Of a DNA stretch of 64,000 nucleotides, positions 33,363 through 46,679 are shown one piece after another; the first letter of the stretch is position 1, and the number at the start of each line of letters is the position of its first letter. The notes beneath the pieces were generated by a model. It ran no database searches and had not been told where the DNA came from. It worked only from the letters and a program-made list of their open reading frames with translations. Position numbers and translations under genes: made by a program. The stretch comes from Cyclaneusma minus (taxonomy: Eukaryota; Ascomycota; Leotiomycetes; Marthamycetales; Marthamycetaceae). The stretch is taken from contig JAKZHN010000007.1 in assembly GCA_037179335.1 (NCBI GenBank), positions 992,001 to 1,056,000 of the forward strand, written 5' to 3'.

Positions 33363-36300
33363 ATGGCCATGCAGGCCTCCGATCTGAACTCGATGCAGCC
33401 CGGCAGCCCGCCCTATATTGTCGACTACGGAATGGAAGATAGCCGCCATGACCACGATCTGGATCTCGACCTCTTCGGCCAGGGCATGCCACACGACGAC
33501 GCCCTGAGTCCCGGCGCATTTCTGGCAAACGACTTTATAGACCAGACGGCTTTCGGATCACCCATCGTGCCAAACAAAAAGCTTACGCCCACCACCGGCC
33601 AGGCGACTGCCAGTCCAGAAAATGCCCAGCGAAGCGAGCCTTCCCAGCGTTCCTCGACCTCCCCCGTTGCCTCTTTCCCCGACTCCTCCTCAGACTCGTC
33701 CGACTACAATCGCAAGTCCTCTTCCGACTCATCCCGCTCCGCCAATGCCGGCAAAGATGCTACCATGACGACGTCGGATATGGACATGGTGGACTGGAAG
33801 GGGGACGATGTCATGGGCGGCATGGGCGGCATGGATGGACCGAATTACGGACAATACGACGGCACCATCAATCCTTCGTTCATGACGCATTCTGCCGATT
33901 TTAACGATAAGGCGATGGAAAATGATTTCGACTTCGATAGCGCTTCTAGCAGCCCTAATCCATTTGGGCTGGGTGGAATGAGTGTAGCCGATGCGGACTC
34001 GCCCGAGGCGCCTGTCATAAAGCAGGAGCCGAGACGGAAAACTGCGCTGGCTTCAAAAGCGAATACTGCACGCCATATCAAAGCCTATTCAGTAAGTTCG
34101 AAATGTTGTCCTCTTCATGCGAGGTCACTCCTTCGTCTGATATCTCCCTTCCCTTCGGGAATTTTGGGAAGCTTTTATTGGACTTTGAAGACTGGAAAAT
34201 ATGCTCCAGAGGACTCTAAAAGTCCTCGCCGGACCTCTCGTACAACTAAAGTGTTCATCGAAGCAGAGAATATCTGTCGTTTGGAAAGGCGGATATCAAG
34301 TCCTCGCCATACCTCTTATACAACTGGTTTTCACCGAAACAGAAAGTTTCTGTCGTTTGGGAACCATGTTCTCATGTGGAGCTTTTGCTGTCATTTCTTG
34401 TCTGAGCTCTAAGCTCTCGGTTGATTACCTAGTACTAACAATTCCCAGCAGCAGTCCATGACACAATCGATGAATGGCTTGACCACAAATGCATCCCGGG
34501 ACGCCTCTCCGCTATCATCCATGATAACCAGCCAGGAATCTTCTCCTTCTGCCTTCTTTAACTCGCCGTCTCCTCCCAGTGGACCTGGCTTCCAAAATGG
34601 CGAGACGTCTGATGCTTCTCAGGGTGCGTTATGGAAAAATGGATATAGGCACAATGGCCTGCCACAAAACGCTCAAGTACAAGCGGCGCCAATGCCTCAG
34701 TTCCAAAATATCCCACCCGTCCCGCCACAAGTTAGGGAACAAACCTTTTTCGCCATCCACCCCACCCCTCTGAAATCTCGAGTTGAAACCCAAATCCCGA
34801 TCAAGATGACGCTTTGGCCGTTTCCTCGTGGAGTCACCAAACTCCGTCTCCCCACACATACGATATCTAAGCCCAAATTGCTAGCAAAACCCCCTCCTCA
34901 AAGGTCACCAGATACTCTGGAATTGCATGTCATGCTCGTCTGCACTAGTGCTATGCAAAATCCGGAGTACCGAGTCCGAGCAATGCAAAGAGCCGCTGCC
35001 GGCCTCCCGCCACCACCGAAAGATATTCCAAGAAAGTCAGCCGATGGTTCTGAGGATGATAACGACGAGAATCGACCCTTGAACGGGGGCGAGGTGCAGA
35101 TATGCGGCGGATGCATCACTCGTGAACGTAAGCGAGCTGCTAGGAAAAAGGTCAAGAAGGTTGAAGAGGAGGAGGCGTGGCACAAAGATGAGCACAGGAG
35201 AGTCATAGTCTTCAACACCCATGAGATCAAAGAGTGGCAACCGCCATCTCCTCAACCATCTTCCGAGGCGACTGGCGATCGCAGAATTCCGGTTGTTCCT
35301 GATGGAGCATTGCAAGTTGACGCACCGATGAGGATTGCGTGCTACTGCCGACATCAGAACGAGAAACTCGGATTCCAGGTTATTTTCACACTCAAAGACT
35401 ATCAGGATCGCCTGGTTGCTCAGCAACTTACCTCTTCTATCATGATCACTGATGACCACAAAACCCACGCAATCCCGGGACTCACGCCGTCAGGTTCCAT
35501 GGAGTCCGATGTACCACCATATCCGAATCCGAATGCCCATTCGTATGAGCTTCCCTCCGGGCTCAATTTCAGGCACTCTCATTCAACTTCAGACATTCAA
35601 AGTCTGCAACATAATTATGCTATGCAGCAAAATCAGCAGCAGCAGCCACAGCAACAATTCGCTCGGAATCCGAATCAGTCGAGTCAAATGTCACAGGCAT
35701 CAAATGCTGCGACACCTCGAAGTTTGTCTCGCCAAGCATCCCCTTCTCGTTCCTTGGGACCAAGCTCGAAGAAGAGAAAAGCTAGTGGCTCAAACAAAGT
35801 GCCTAGCGGGTTGGCTATGACACGGCTCGAAACGAACCACCAGAGCTTTCCCGGGCCTCCCACGACGACGGGTACGGCCAGTGCAACTACTTCGGCTGCA
35901 CCGTCCCCTTTTACACCAAGCATGGGTAGCTTCCCACGGGCAGATCCCCAATCACAGCAGTCATCGCAGTTTCCGCCGCAATTCCGTGCTGGCCCACCAA
36001 CACCGAACAACAACGATCAGGCATTCTTTTCTAATGCAAACCGGTCGCAAAGCATGGAGAGTCTCGCTCATCCCATGTATTCTGCACCAACGTCTGCTCA
36101 TCCCAGCCGTCCTCCAAGCCCAGGCCGAAACATGCAGAACCTCCAGCAACAGCAGGCCCAAATGCAAGCTTTGGGGATGTTTGCCGTGTCAACGCTTGTG
36201 GATGCTCGTCGTCCACCGACAATTCACAAGTTAATTCCTAACGAGGGGTCTACGTCAGGCGGCATAGAAGTGACATGCCTTGGAAGTGGGTTTGTTCAAG

Positions 36301-38205
36301 GTCTCGAGGTTATGTTCGGTGACCAAAAAGCCACAACAAGCACATATTGGGGTGAGACGTCAATCGTGTGTCTCCTGCCTCCATCCGCAGTGCCTGGTCC
36401 TGTGCCCGTCACTTTCAAGCAACTACAACAGCCTCACGCGATGCATCCGTTCCCAGCTATTCCCAAGCAACACGTTCTGTTCAACTATGTCGACGACAAT
36501 GAGCAGCAAATGATCAAGATGGCCTTATCTGTTCTAAGCCACAAAATGACGGGCAAGATCGAGGATGTCCGCGAGCTGGCACGCAGGATTGTGGGAGATG
36601 GCGGTGCGTGGGGACTTCCAAATGGCCAAGGCAGTGCGGCCGGCGGCCAGACTCGGAGCCATCAGGACCCGCATCTTTCTGCACTCAATCTCTCCGGACT
36701 TGGTACAGACACGGAAACCATGCTTTTGAGGTGCTTTGAGCTTATCGACTTGGACGATAGTCCACGCCCCGCACGCTGGAATATGCGACGATCATCTGGT
36801 CAGACTATGCTGCATCTGGCATGCTCTTTGGGCTTCCATAGAGTCGTTGCAGGATTGCTTGCGCGAGGAGCTAACCCTGAACCCCGGGACAAGGGCGGAT
36901 ACACTCCAATGCATTTCGCGGCACTGCACGATCATTCTGCCATCGTGAGACGGCTCATGCTGAGCGGAGCAGATCCTTCTATGCGCAGTTTACAAGGCTT
37001 GACCCCTGCGGATATGGCATCGACAGATGAAGTGTACAAAATCACCAGAAAGGTTCTACACCACTCTCGCTCGCGCAGTGGAACGTCTATGCGAAGCAGA
37101 ACCAGCAGTGCGACATCTATCAGATCGCTGTGGGAGCCCCCATCTGAGGTTTCATCGACACCCAATATGCTTCTGAGCGGGACTGCCGCTATTGATGATG
37201 ATGATGACGATGATGGGCAAACGACGGATGAAGATGCGGATCCTGTTAGCCCGCCGCATGACGACGCATTCTGGATGAATTCTAGGCGGAACAGCACAAA
37301 ACCTCTTGCGGATGCCGACAACATGGAAGAGAATCCTTTGAAACGTATGCCCTCTATCGAGGCTGAAGCTCCGCCTCAGTCCCCTATCGCAGCCATGGCC
37401 GCTTTCCGTGACCAGCTGAGTGCTCAAATCCATCAATTGCAGCAGCGAGCCATGCACCTCAACCTTCCGAACTTGCCACAGATCCCCGCTATCGCCAATC
37501 TTCCTGACTACCAAGCCTATTTGCCAGCCTCTCCTATGGTCCGTCGCATCAGCTCCCTCGTACCACACATGGGAGGCGGTCGCCCCGCTTCTCCTGACCA
37601 TGGAGCCGTACCAAAAGAGACCGATTACAAATGGTGGGATCTATTCAATGTTTCAGGCTCCACAGCACCTCCTGCTTATGAGGACATCTATCCTGACAAG
37701 AGCTTGGATGTCAAGAAGCGCTCTGCAGCAACTGCTGCTGTGGATGCTTTAGCGGACAACAAATGCGCTACCATTTTCGAAGAGCAGCAGACGGACCAGC
37801 AACAAAGCTCTAGTAGCTCGTCACAGCCGCGACCAAAGACTGTTCTGGGCGAAGTCCGCATTGGGACGAAGCATCCAATTAGTCACGAACAGCAGGAGCA
37901 GCTGCGTCTGGCTTATGCGGAGAAGGTGAAGAGGATCAGCCGGGATCGTAACTTGTTCTTTTTCTGGGTATGTGACACTCTGGCCAATTATTCTTGCCCC
38001 TTTCGACACCTGCGAGTCTCGATTTTCTTTATCTCGAAAACCTGCTAACAATGCGATCTAGATCCCCTTACTTCTCCTCATCATGACGGCCATGCTCTAT
38101 AACCGTGTCCCGCAAATCTGGGCGATTGGCAAAGAGATCGTGCACAGGCTACGCGAGCAGAACAACGCTGGGAATACCAATGCCCGTGTTATGGGCGTCT
38201 ACTAA
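33363..38205 (+). CDS. SPT23: SPT23/MGA2-type membrane-anchored transcription factor (IPT, ankyrin, TM)
   Basis: Exons 33363-34091, 34449-37967 and 38062-38205; 1463 residues. The acidic N-terminal part has DLDLDLFGQGMPHDDA and a Ser-rich segment. A conserved Rel-like region (TPLKSRVETQIPIKMTL, HVMLVCTSAMQNPEYRVRAM) lies near residues 350-450. The IPT/TIG domain spans about 830-925 (PTIHKLIPNEGSTSGGIEV). Two ankyrin repeats lie at about 1023-1095 (GQTMLHLACSLGFHRVVAGL; GGYTPMHFAALHDHSAIVRR). A single C-terminal membrane span follows RNLFFFWIPLLLLIMTAMLY. In yeast Spt23/Mga2 are ER-tethered, cut by the proteasome when unsaturation drops, and then switch on the delta-9 desaturase. The domain order supports the same lipid-sensing role. 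Intron 1 is unusually long and repetitive. Confidence 0.93.
34092..34448 (+). repeat. Long intron 1 of SPT23-like gene with 78-bp tandem duplication
   Basis: At 357 bp it is about five times the usual intron here. AGTCCTCGCC at 34221 recurs at 34299, and CTGTCGTTTGG near 34274 recurs near 34350, a two-copy tandem repeat of period 78 bp. The intron stays open in frame with exon 1 for 106 codons before a stop at 34410-34412. Confidence 0.8.
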
Positions 38206-39291
38206 ACCATATTCCGCCAACGATGTGGAGGAAAACCTAGCCGGCCGCTGGCTGGCTGCTGCGAGCGAGAAGCCGTCTTTTCCATTTGCACGGCTTCCTC
38301 GAACCATATTTCCTTCTTCAATCCATCTACCTAATACTTTATATACATTTCTTGGCGGGTTCATCCACTTTTTGGCTAGGGACAGAACCAGCCTATTGGC
38401 CCGCGGCGTTCAAATCGGGAATCGAGCGTTTTACAAGAAGAAGCGCGGCGTTTTGGCTGGACAGGACAACAGGCAACGTTGAGCCAGTTCTTTGGCGAGC
38501 ATGCCCATCTCTTGTGGCGGACTTCTTCAACGGGATATAGGTAGGGTGGCAGGCCAGCGGCAAAGTGAAAGGCTTGCAAGCTAGGAGGGTTTGGATATAG
38601 CGAAGAGCACCTGCCGGTGACAATGGGTTATGGGGGGTGGTTGTATAGAAATGAAGTGCTTTTGTTGTGAGAGCACTAGAGCAGTCTACCAAGGGAACTT
38701 TATAGAGATTTGGCAATGCTACGACAATGCTGGAAGCGAAATTTCTGGACTTTTGATGTGCCAGAGAGGACGTGAATGGTCTCATCCTGTCACCCTCAAG
38801 AGCCTCAACTCCCACGGCACATGACTTGAGGAAGCTCAGCTAGGTACCTTGTCACGATGAACGAAAGTGCCGGCGGCGATCCACAACTGACAGCTCTCGA
38901 ACATTCTCACTGTTGGGAGCAAAAGCAGCATGGCCAGCTCGTTCATGGCCACAGAAAATTCGGAAATAGAAATAGAAATAGAAAAACGTGGAAGCTCTTC
39001 TGTGTCAAAGCATGTCTCAGACGCGCGCACGTTCGGATTGAAGAAGCGCCGGCGGTGTGGCTGAGCGGGGAAGACTGCGCCACCGTCCACGCCGCCCCGC
39101 CAAGAGCACTGACCACAACAGCTCACAGCTAACACCACGCGGGATAAATTGTCCTTTGACCACTATCTTCTGCCTTCCACCAACACCCTCAGACCTTCTT
39201 CCTCAACTCAAACAGACAAACTTCGCTCTCCTACATCTCACACCCGAGAACCAATACCTCACAGCAAGCTCCAGCAAACCGACAGCCGACC
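38206..39291. other. Intergenic between SPT23-like and WW genes
   Basis: 3' flank of the first and promoter of the second gene. A GAAATA microsatellite of about four units lies at 38962-38986. No supported gene. Confidence 0.5.
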
Positions 39292-40248
39292 ATGTCGGAA
39301 TTCGCTCCTCCCCCCGGCCCTCCCGCACCACGAGTGCCCGAGGGCTGGAAAGCCCAGTGGAACACCGAGTACAAGGAATGGTACGTTTGCTCTCTCACCC
39401 TCGCGCACACCCCGTGCGCACACTGACATGTTCATTCCCAGGTTCTACGTGAACCTCCACACCAAGAAGTCCCAATGGGAGAAACCCACCGAACCCGCCT
39501 TCCCCGACGACGGCCCACCACCACCAGGTCCTCCCCCAGGCTACAGCGGCGGCTCCGGCGGACCCTACAACGACACCAAGCACAACCCCTACGAGTCCAA
39601 CCCCTCCCTCGACGAAGATGCTCGGCTCGCCGCTAAGCTGCAGGCCGAGGAAGATGCCAGAGCTGCTCAGGCATCATCAAGCCGTGGTGCGCAGCAGGAC
39701 TACCAGAACACTCCCATGCCGAGCTACAACAACGCCGAACTGCCTCCGCGCGAGGAGAAGAAGAGCGGTGGTTTCCTAGGCAAATTGCTGGGCAAGCATT
39801 CGCACTCGCAACCCCAGCAGCAGCAGTACCAGCAGCCGCAGCAGGGTTACGGATATGCTAGTCCGCCACCTCAGCAGCAGTATGGCGGATATCCCCAGCA
39901 GGGCTACCCTCCACAGCAACAGTATGGTGGTTACCCGCCACAGCAGGCTTATGGAGGCGGATATAGTGGTGGCTATGGCGGTGGCTATCAGCAACAGGCT
40001 CAGCCGAAGAAGAGTGGAGGCATGGGCGCTATGGGTGGCGCCGGTTTGGGATTGGCTGGTGGACTCGTTGGTGGCATGTTGCTTGAGGATGCGCTGGATG
40101 ATCACAGTGATCAGCAGGCTTATGAGCAGGGATACGGTATGTATAAATCCCAGCTTGGAATGGACGCAGTACTGACTTTTGGACAGATCAGGGTGAGATG
40201 AACGGTGGAGGATTCGATGATGGAGGTGATATGGGTGGTGACTTTTAA
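39292..40248 (+). CDS. WW-domain protein with Gln/Tyr/Gly-rich tail (Wwm1-like)
   Basis: Exons 39292-39380, 39442-40136 and 40187-40248; GT-AG introns; 281 residues. The WW domain is at residues 14-43 (PEGWKAQWNTEYKEWFYVNL, then KKSQWEKPTEP), split by intron 1 inside the tryptophan codon. A charged segment (DEDARLAAKLQAEEDARAAQ) and a conserved SGGFLGKLLGKHSHS block follow. Then comes a Gln/Pro/Tyr/Gly-rich region with repeats of QQQYGGYPQQ and a Gly-rich hydrophobic stretch (GAGLGLAGGLVGGMLLEDAL) before an acidic Gly/Asp tail. This layout matches yeast Wwm1, a WW protein that binds the metacaspase, and other fungal homologues. The prion-like composition suggests condensate or aggregation behaviour, which is inference. 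Confidence 0.82.
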
Positions 40249-40490
40249 GGGGTTGACCGAAGACCTCTGAACGGCGGATAAGGGGCAAGTGAGAAGTCTT
40301 AAGACCCTGACTTGTCTTGATGAGAAACGGCCCAATCGCTAGCGAGTCTTTTTTGACTTTGTTGATATAAGAAACGGAATGCATGGAACTTCGGCGTTGT
40401 ATTGTGAGAAATATGTATGGATATGTCGAGTTGTGATGGTGAAATGTGACAGATGCGTCTTGCCAGGGAGGGGTGGCTAGAAATGGTATT
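40249..40490. other. 3' flank of the WW gene
   Basis: Ordinary composition, no gene. The repeat island begins at its end. Confidence 0.4.
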
Positions 40491-41240
40491 TGAAAACGGT
40501 AAAACCATGGATACGGTTGGAAACCGTGAAAACGGTTGGAATCAAACAACGGTTACAATGGCTTTCAACCTAAGTTTCTAACGCTTTTAAGTTTACACCC
40601 GTCTATAAACGGCTTTTTAAACCCACCTCTCGGCTCCGCTAAGGTACGGTATGAAATATCGTACCGTATACATAGGTACGGTATGCATACGGTACGGTAC
40701 AGTGAAATCACCGAGTTCAGCTAAAGTACCTAGGTAGGTGTATCTATATAGGTACCTAGGTACCACACGTGAATAAATAAGTACTTACATAACCTTAAAA
40801 ACCATTAAAAACTGCTAAAAAAATAGTTAGGTACCGAGAACCGTTACAAATCAGACGTTTTTAGGGGGTTTCTGACAGTTTTTGCAACTTTTTACTGTTT
40901 GTTTTTGAAAAATTAGGTCTCAAAACCTGCTTCCAGGAAGACAATTAAAAACTTTGCGCATATAGCATGTGGTAATGGTATTACCATACCTACCTAGGTA
41001 GGCTGGAACCGTCTGCAAGAAAATACCAGCAAATACCATGTACCAAATGCAAAAACGTACCGTTTGGTAGAATCGTACCGTTTACAGTGGTACACGACGG
41101 TACGATTTTTCAAACGGTATTTATACGGTAGGTACGTGAAAACCCCCACTTTCCGCTAAGGTTCTTAAGAGACCGTTTCAAACAGTTTCTAAAGTACCGT
41201 CTTTAACGGTCTCCGAGGGTTCAAACGAACGAATTTATCT
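40491..41240. repeat. AT-rich island full of ACGGT/ACCGT inverted motifs and CTAGGTACC
   Basis: Within 750 bp, ACGGT or its complement ACCGT occurs many times, often as TACGGTA or AAACGGTT, and TACCTAGGTA-type palindromes recur (near 40725, 40750, 40990). An almost perfect hairpin is formed by 41058-41081 and 41097-41119 (arms with TACCGTTTG and AATCGTACCGT, 15-base loop). CCGCTAAGGT occurs near both ends in the same orientation (40636 and 41153). No open frame. Probably a decayed non-autonomous element or nested palindromic repeats. Confidence 0.7.
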
Positions 41241-41641
41241 TAAAATAAACCTGTGAAATTGGGCATCCGAATGCAACAACATCGTCCACCAGCTTGCATA
41301 CGGTGAGGCAACCATCACTGATCGGATGTCCGGGCAGAGAAACATCATATCTATACCGCCTATCCTACAAAGCGCCATATTGTACCCGCGTTCAGGGCTG
41401 CCTGAGCCACTGCCCCAATGCCATCAATAGCAGGCAGGAACAGCCCCCGGCAATGCACAAGAAAGCATAACGCACGCTTCCATGCCCCGAACCCCGAACT
41501 CCAGCGCTATAGAACTCAGACAAGACCGCCACCCAGCTCACTGTGTAATCCAACAAATGCTATCATGCAGACCTAGTGCCAGAGAACGCCTCGCCTATAC
41601 CTCCCCATGCAGTCGCAAATAACAGCAAACATCTCTCAAAC
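41241..41641. other. 3' flank of BUD3
   Basis: No gene; normal composition after the repeat island. Confidence 0.4.
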
Positions 41642-44600
41642 CTACTCCGTCAAGTCCACCGCCCCCTTGTCCACAGTCTCATTTTCCTTGCCGGACATTA
41701 AACCCCTAACCATCGCTTTGAGGCCTACAACCTCTCTCTTGAGCCTCGCATTCTCGGCACTCACTCTCATTTTCTCCTCGCTCGCTGCGAGGATCTTCGC
41801 AACCCACTCCTCCTTCTCGCGCATCCTTTCTTGTACATCATCACCTCCACTTCCACTCGCTGCTTTCGTCAAGGTTGTGCGGCTCTGCTTCAGCGCCTTG
41901 ACAATCTTTCCGAGCTCGCCATTCATCTTCTCATACAACAGTTCGTTCTCGGCGGTGGCCTCGCGGTACAGTTGGTCCAGCGCCCTTAATTTGCTTTCCG
42001 CGGCCACAAGACTCTTCTCCATGTCAGTCTTGGTCTGCTCGTTGGCGTTGGTCACTTCGGCGAGCATGACGGGGATTTTGGTTTGGAGGTTCTTCAGTTG
42101 CTCGCGAAGAGCTTTCAGGGCCTCACTCTCAGGGCCCATCTCTTCCTTCTTCTCCCTTGAGGATCCCCGGGCAGGGATTTTCACGCCTGGCAAGGAGGAC
42201 TGATTCGGGTGGCCGTGTGTGTCTCGGATCTCGGCCGGCGCTCGAAGACGCAGACTTGCTTTTCTCCTGGCACTTTGCTGCGGCAGTGCGTCCAGTTCCT
42301 CAGTGATCTTCGCAAGCTCTGCCTGTAGGGTTGCGGAGGCTGCGGTGATTGTCTTCGCTTCCTTCTCTATCCTCTCACGCAGCTTTTGCGCTGACTGTAG
42401 GCGATTCTTCTGAGGGGAGAGGGTGGCGGACTTTGTGCCGTAACTCGTCGACGGTCGTGCGACTGTGCTTGGAGCTGCTGTATTGGCAGACGCGGGTGGC
42501 GAACGGTGCCTCAACGTCGGAATAGCGGAGTTCGCAGATGCAGGCGGCGAACGGTTCCTCAATGTCGGAATAGCAGAGTTTGACTGCACCTTCTTGTTGG
42601 GAGGTCGGCCGCCTGGCGTCTTTGGCAAGGGCGTGGGAGGTAGCGGGACACCTGTAGGAGATGTTACGTCGGAAGACAAGGTGCCCGGGGCCATGATGTT
42701 GGCAGGACGTTCGGTAAGATTTCCTGTCGGCCGAGTATTCTCTTTCTGCGTGGGAGAGGTGATCGTCGACGCGTTATCTTTGTAGTCAAGTGCGCGGTTA
42801 ACACCAGGAATTCTGGTGGGGCCAGGTGTTCGTGGGGAATTGTTCGTTTTCAATGTAGGCGAGATATTCAGCTGCTTAGAAACAAGGGGTTCAGGAGAGT
42901 TGAGTGTAGTCTCGTTCATCAAAGCTCGCAAGTCAGAAAGAGAGCTGCGCCGTTTGTTCTTCGCAGATCGGGTTCGCGCAGGAGTCTCCGGCCCTGGTGG
43001 TGGCGGCGGCGGAGGAGAGGCGCCAATAGTGCTAAGTCGAGGGTTGTTTGAATTGTGAGGGGGCTCGTGAGGGGGCTCCTGAGGGGCTTCGTAGGAGCCT
43101 GCAGTGCCGGGACGTTCTGGGGAACTAGTCTTCTTGGGATGCAAAAGATGAGTACCTGTATCGATTGATCTGGAGCGGTTCAGGCCCTTGGCCTTTCCAG
43201 TGATTTCAACGGGCTCTCCAGTTGCGATGCTACGGGTCTGCTTGCTCAAAGTCCGCCACACGGACGGTCGTTCAGAATCGTTCTTACTGTTATTACGCAA
43301 CAGATTGTCAAGGCCAAATCGCCTGCGAATTGACGTATTTGAGTTGAAAGATCCACTGTTTGGATTGTCAGAGGGCCCAATGGTTCTGGATCGCGTACTT
43401 CGGTGTCTTGAAGAAGTGGAACCGTTGGGGGTATTGCCCGATGTGGTGCCAGGAGTGCCCGGTCCCAAGTCATCAAACAACCGCTCTGCGTCCTCAACCA
43501 TTTTGTCAAGCAGATTGATGTAGTGGTGGGCTTGATCATCGGTGACAAGGAGCTCTGCAAAAGCGAGGGTGATGGCGCCTCGGTCGCCGTCATTACCGCA
43601 GCCATCAAGAAGATCAGCCAATAACTTGATGATGGCAATGAAAGCCCTCCTGTTCTGGGGAGCCATTTCTCCGAATACTGACTTCACATAGTCTGCAAAG
43701 TCACCAGGGAAGAGCTTGGCAGATTTCTCTTGTAGAGCCTCCAATGCGGGCACCGTCATCACGGGTCCCATCTGCTCACTCCATACTAGCCTTAGATATT
43801 TCTGGAACGCGGCAAAGATGATGTCGGAAGATGACTCAGCGTGGATTCGGGGGTCAAAGGGGTGCTCGATGAACTTGTTGTAGAGATCATTCACAGTCAA
43901 TTCCGCAGCTTGACGGTGAGATAGTAGCGCCTTCCCAATGATATCGCCTTTCCGCGACTGCAAAGCAGCAATGTAACCTGTGAATGTCTCTTCTAATCGA
44001 ACGAGTGGGTTGGTTGGCCTCTCAATAACAGTGGCTAGTTCCGCCTCAGGAGTGGCACTTTTGCCTCTCATAGCAGGTGTCATGGTGGCAGGGGGTCCCA
44101 GGTTTGGAGCCTGGCCGAGAACAGGCGTGCGCTTGGAAGAGTGTTCTCTGAAACTACCCCCACCACCCCCTCCTAAAAACTTGGCCATCGACTTGAGGGG
44201 CGATGATGGACGGAATTTTGACTCGTCGATCTCTAGCTGGAAACGCATTTTCTTCAGAACCTGGCCGTTGAAGGAGACGAAGGCCGGAGTGTGTTCTGGA
44301 TTTGCTCCGCTATGTTGCTCGCTGACCAAGTCGCCAACTGAAAGAAATGTCAGTATTATTCTAGTAAGTGATGGAAATCGCATTCATACTTCTCTTTACA
44401 AAGGTTGGCATGAAGGTCGCGTTGTCAACCATGTCCTTGCAGGTGCTCCCCTTCAAACCGTTAACTTCTAAGTAGTACTTGCCGTACTTGCTGCCGGCTT
44501 GGGGCGGCATTGTGACATTCACGACAATGTCAACACCATAATGCCCCACGGGGGCGCTTTTCGTGCCCTTTTCGTGGTCGACAACTACACGAATTGAAGC

Positions 44601-46679
44601 AGGTTCTCTTCGCCCTTGGATCAGGTAGTCAAGACCTTCTTCGAATACGGCCGCGAACATGTTGATACCGCCTTCTCGAAGATTGGTATTTCGCACGGCC
44701 CATTTCTCAGTTTCTCTTTCCTCCTCCGAGAAACGTCCTTCAATCCTAGCTTTGGCTATTTCCTCAGTCCATTTGGGAGCTTTGCTCTCGTATGGTCCTT
44801 GGGGCAGCAAGGCGCGAAAGGTGTACATTGGTCTCCTCTTGTGGGTGCCGAAGGACGAGTATTCCTGAGGAGGGTTCAGGCTGGTCATCAGCAGGATACG
44901 TCCGTCGAGAGAATGCGTGTAACTTGTATCGCCTAGTTTGTAGCTGCTACCAAACGCCAGTTCGTAGACGTGTTTCTTGCCGCCAGCAGCAGCAGTGGCT
45001 GAAGCCATCATATTAGCCGCTGTAGGCCTGTCAATTTCAGCCACAAGCGCTCGAGAAGTCACTCGACGTTCCCCCACTTTCTCGAGAAGTATGACAGTAT
45101 CCGCAAACAAGACTAGTATGCCACTCTTCGGGTTGGAGTTGGGGTCGTCGACATGGAATGGGATGGGATACTCCTCCACATCAACGGCACTAATCATCCG
45201 TCCCCGAGGCTTCAAGTTAGCTGGCCACGACTCAACCAGAGGCTTGATCCGCTTGACAGCCTCCGATTTGTCTGCAGTGGGGGAGTCCAAGGAGCAGATT
45301 TCAGTGATGATGTCTCGAGCCTTCAACATCGAGGCCGTCGCAGGATGAGTATTCGGAAGGTACTTCAGGATGTTGTCGATGAAGAGGCTGTACCGCGGTA
45401 GTCGTTGAACAGGCTCGATCACTGCCGATCGCAGTCGTTGTTCTCCAGTCTGTTTGATTCGCTGAGAAAGGCTTGATGGTGTTACCAAGAAGCTTGTGAT
45501 GAGCTGAGGAAACTCTTGGCTCGCACGGATGTAATCCTGGTAGCAGTCTGAAAACTGAGGAAACCATTCCAACAAAGCTTTAGCAAAGGCTACAGCTCCA
45601 ATGGGATCCTTTGGACGTCCAGCACCTCTCGGGGCTGTAGATCCTACTAGGTCTGCCTCAATGTCGTTCATAGCCTCCTGCTCAGTCTCATCCATGATCT
45701 TTTTGATGACAACCATAAAAGCAGAATTGGCTTGCAGGATTCTGTCAAGACTGGGTGGAAACAATCTTTGTAACTCTTCTTCTGACGGACTGAAGCTCGC
45801 AGCCGACCTTTGCCTCACACTTGCACGGAAGTCATCCACCATGTGATTGACCAACTCATGCATCTTGGCGACATAGCGCTCTTCTGTGTCCACAAACTCG
45901 CCCATTTCGCGGCGCACAGCAGCCTTCTGGTCTTTGCGAAAAGACTTGCTGCGCACAAGGGAATGTGGCCGTGATGGCGCTCGTCGTAGCCTGGATGTGG
46001 GTAGGAAGGTAGGCTGGCCAAAGAGCTTGATCAAAGGCGCATACTTTCCATAGCGCCTCAAAGCAGGGTCTAGGAAATCGTCATCATCCATATCATCCTC
46101 CTGTATATCTTCCATTTCAGCGATGGTTGAGATGCTTTTAGGAGGGAGCACAAGGTCGATGTCGACATTGCTGATGTGCTGCTCCATGAGCGCTCCACCA
46201 AGGTCGCGCACGACATCATGAATGTTTTCCACCTTGACCATGTTGCACACCAGGTCCGCGACGTGTTGTTCACCGAAGAGGTCGGGTGGCGCAGAACCAG
46301 GCCTTCGCGACGAGGGGCGCGAGTGGATCGTCGTGACAATTAGGGAGCCCTTCACCACTTCTGGTACCTCTTTGTAGTATTTGTACAGACCACAGGCTAG
46401 GCCACGACAGACCTCATCGCCTTGGCGATCTCTGGGGAGGTAATTGACGACCTGGTAGAGAGCAGAGTTTGGGGAGATGGTGATTCGAGGGTATGACTGG
46501 AAGCCGGCGGCGGTGAAGATGTGGATCTGGATGCGCGAGCTGTTCAGAGTGTTGTTCGCAGTCGTCGATGGGCCGTGGAAGATGAGGACGGGTGAGTTGT
46601 GGAACATGGGATCAGTGGTGTGGTAGAGAGTGAGGTGGTCCAGCGACAAGGGCGCCAGCCCATTCGTGACCTGAACCAT
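41642..46679 (-). CDS. BUD3: Bud3-type RhoGEF of septation and polarity
   Basis: Exon 1 is 46679-44390 and exon 2 is 44337-41642; one phase-1 GT-AG intron; 1661 residues. The conserved Bud3 N-terminus begins MVQVTNGLAPLSLDHLTLYH and continues with SALYQVVNYLPRDRQGDEVC. A Dbl-homology domain lies at about 253-475 (EFVDTEERYVAKMHELVNHM, VIEPVQRLPRYSLFIDNIL). A PH-like region (GILVLFADTVILLEKVG) follows. The second half is a long disordered Ser/Pro-rich region with RSRSIDTG, a polyproline stretch and a C-terminal coiled coil (KALREQLKNLQTKIPVMLAE). In filamentous fungi Bud3 activates a Rho-family GTPase (Rho4 or Cdc42) at septation sites. The start is the ATG at 46679, since the longer frame begins with TTG. 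Confidence 0.95.
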
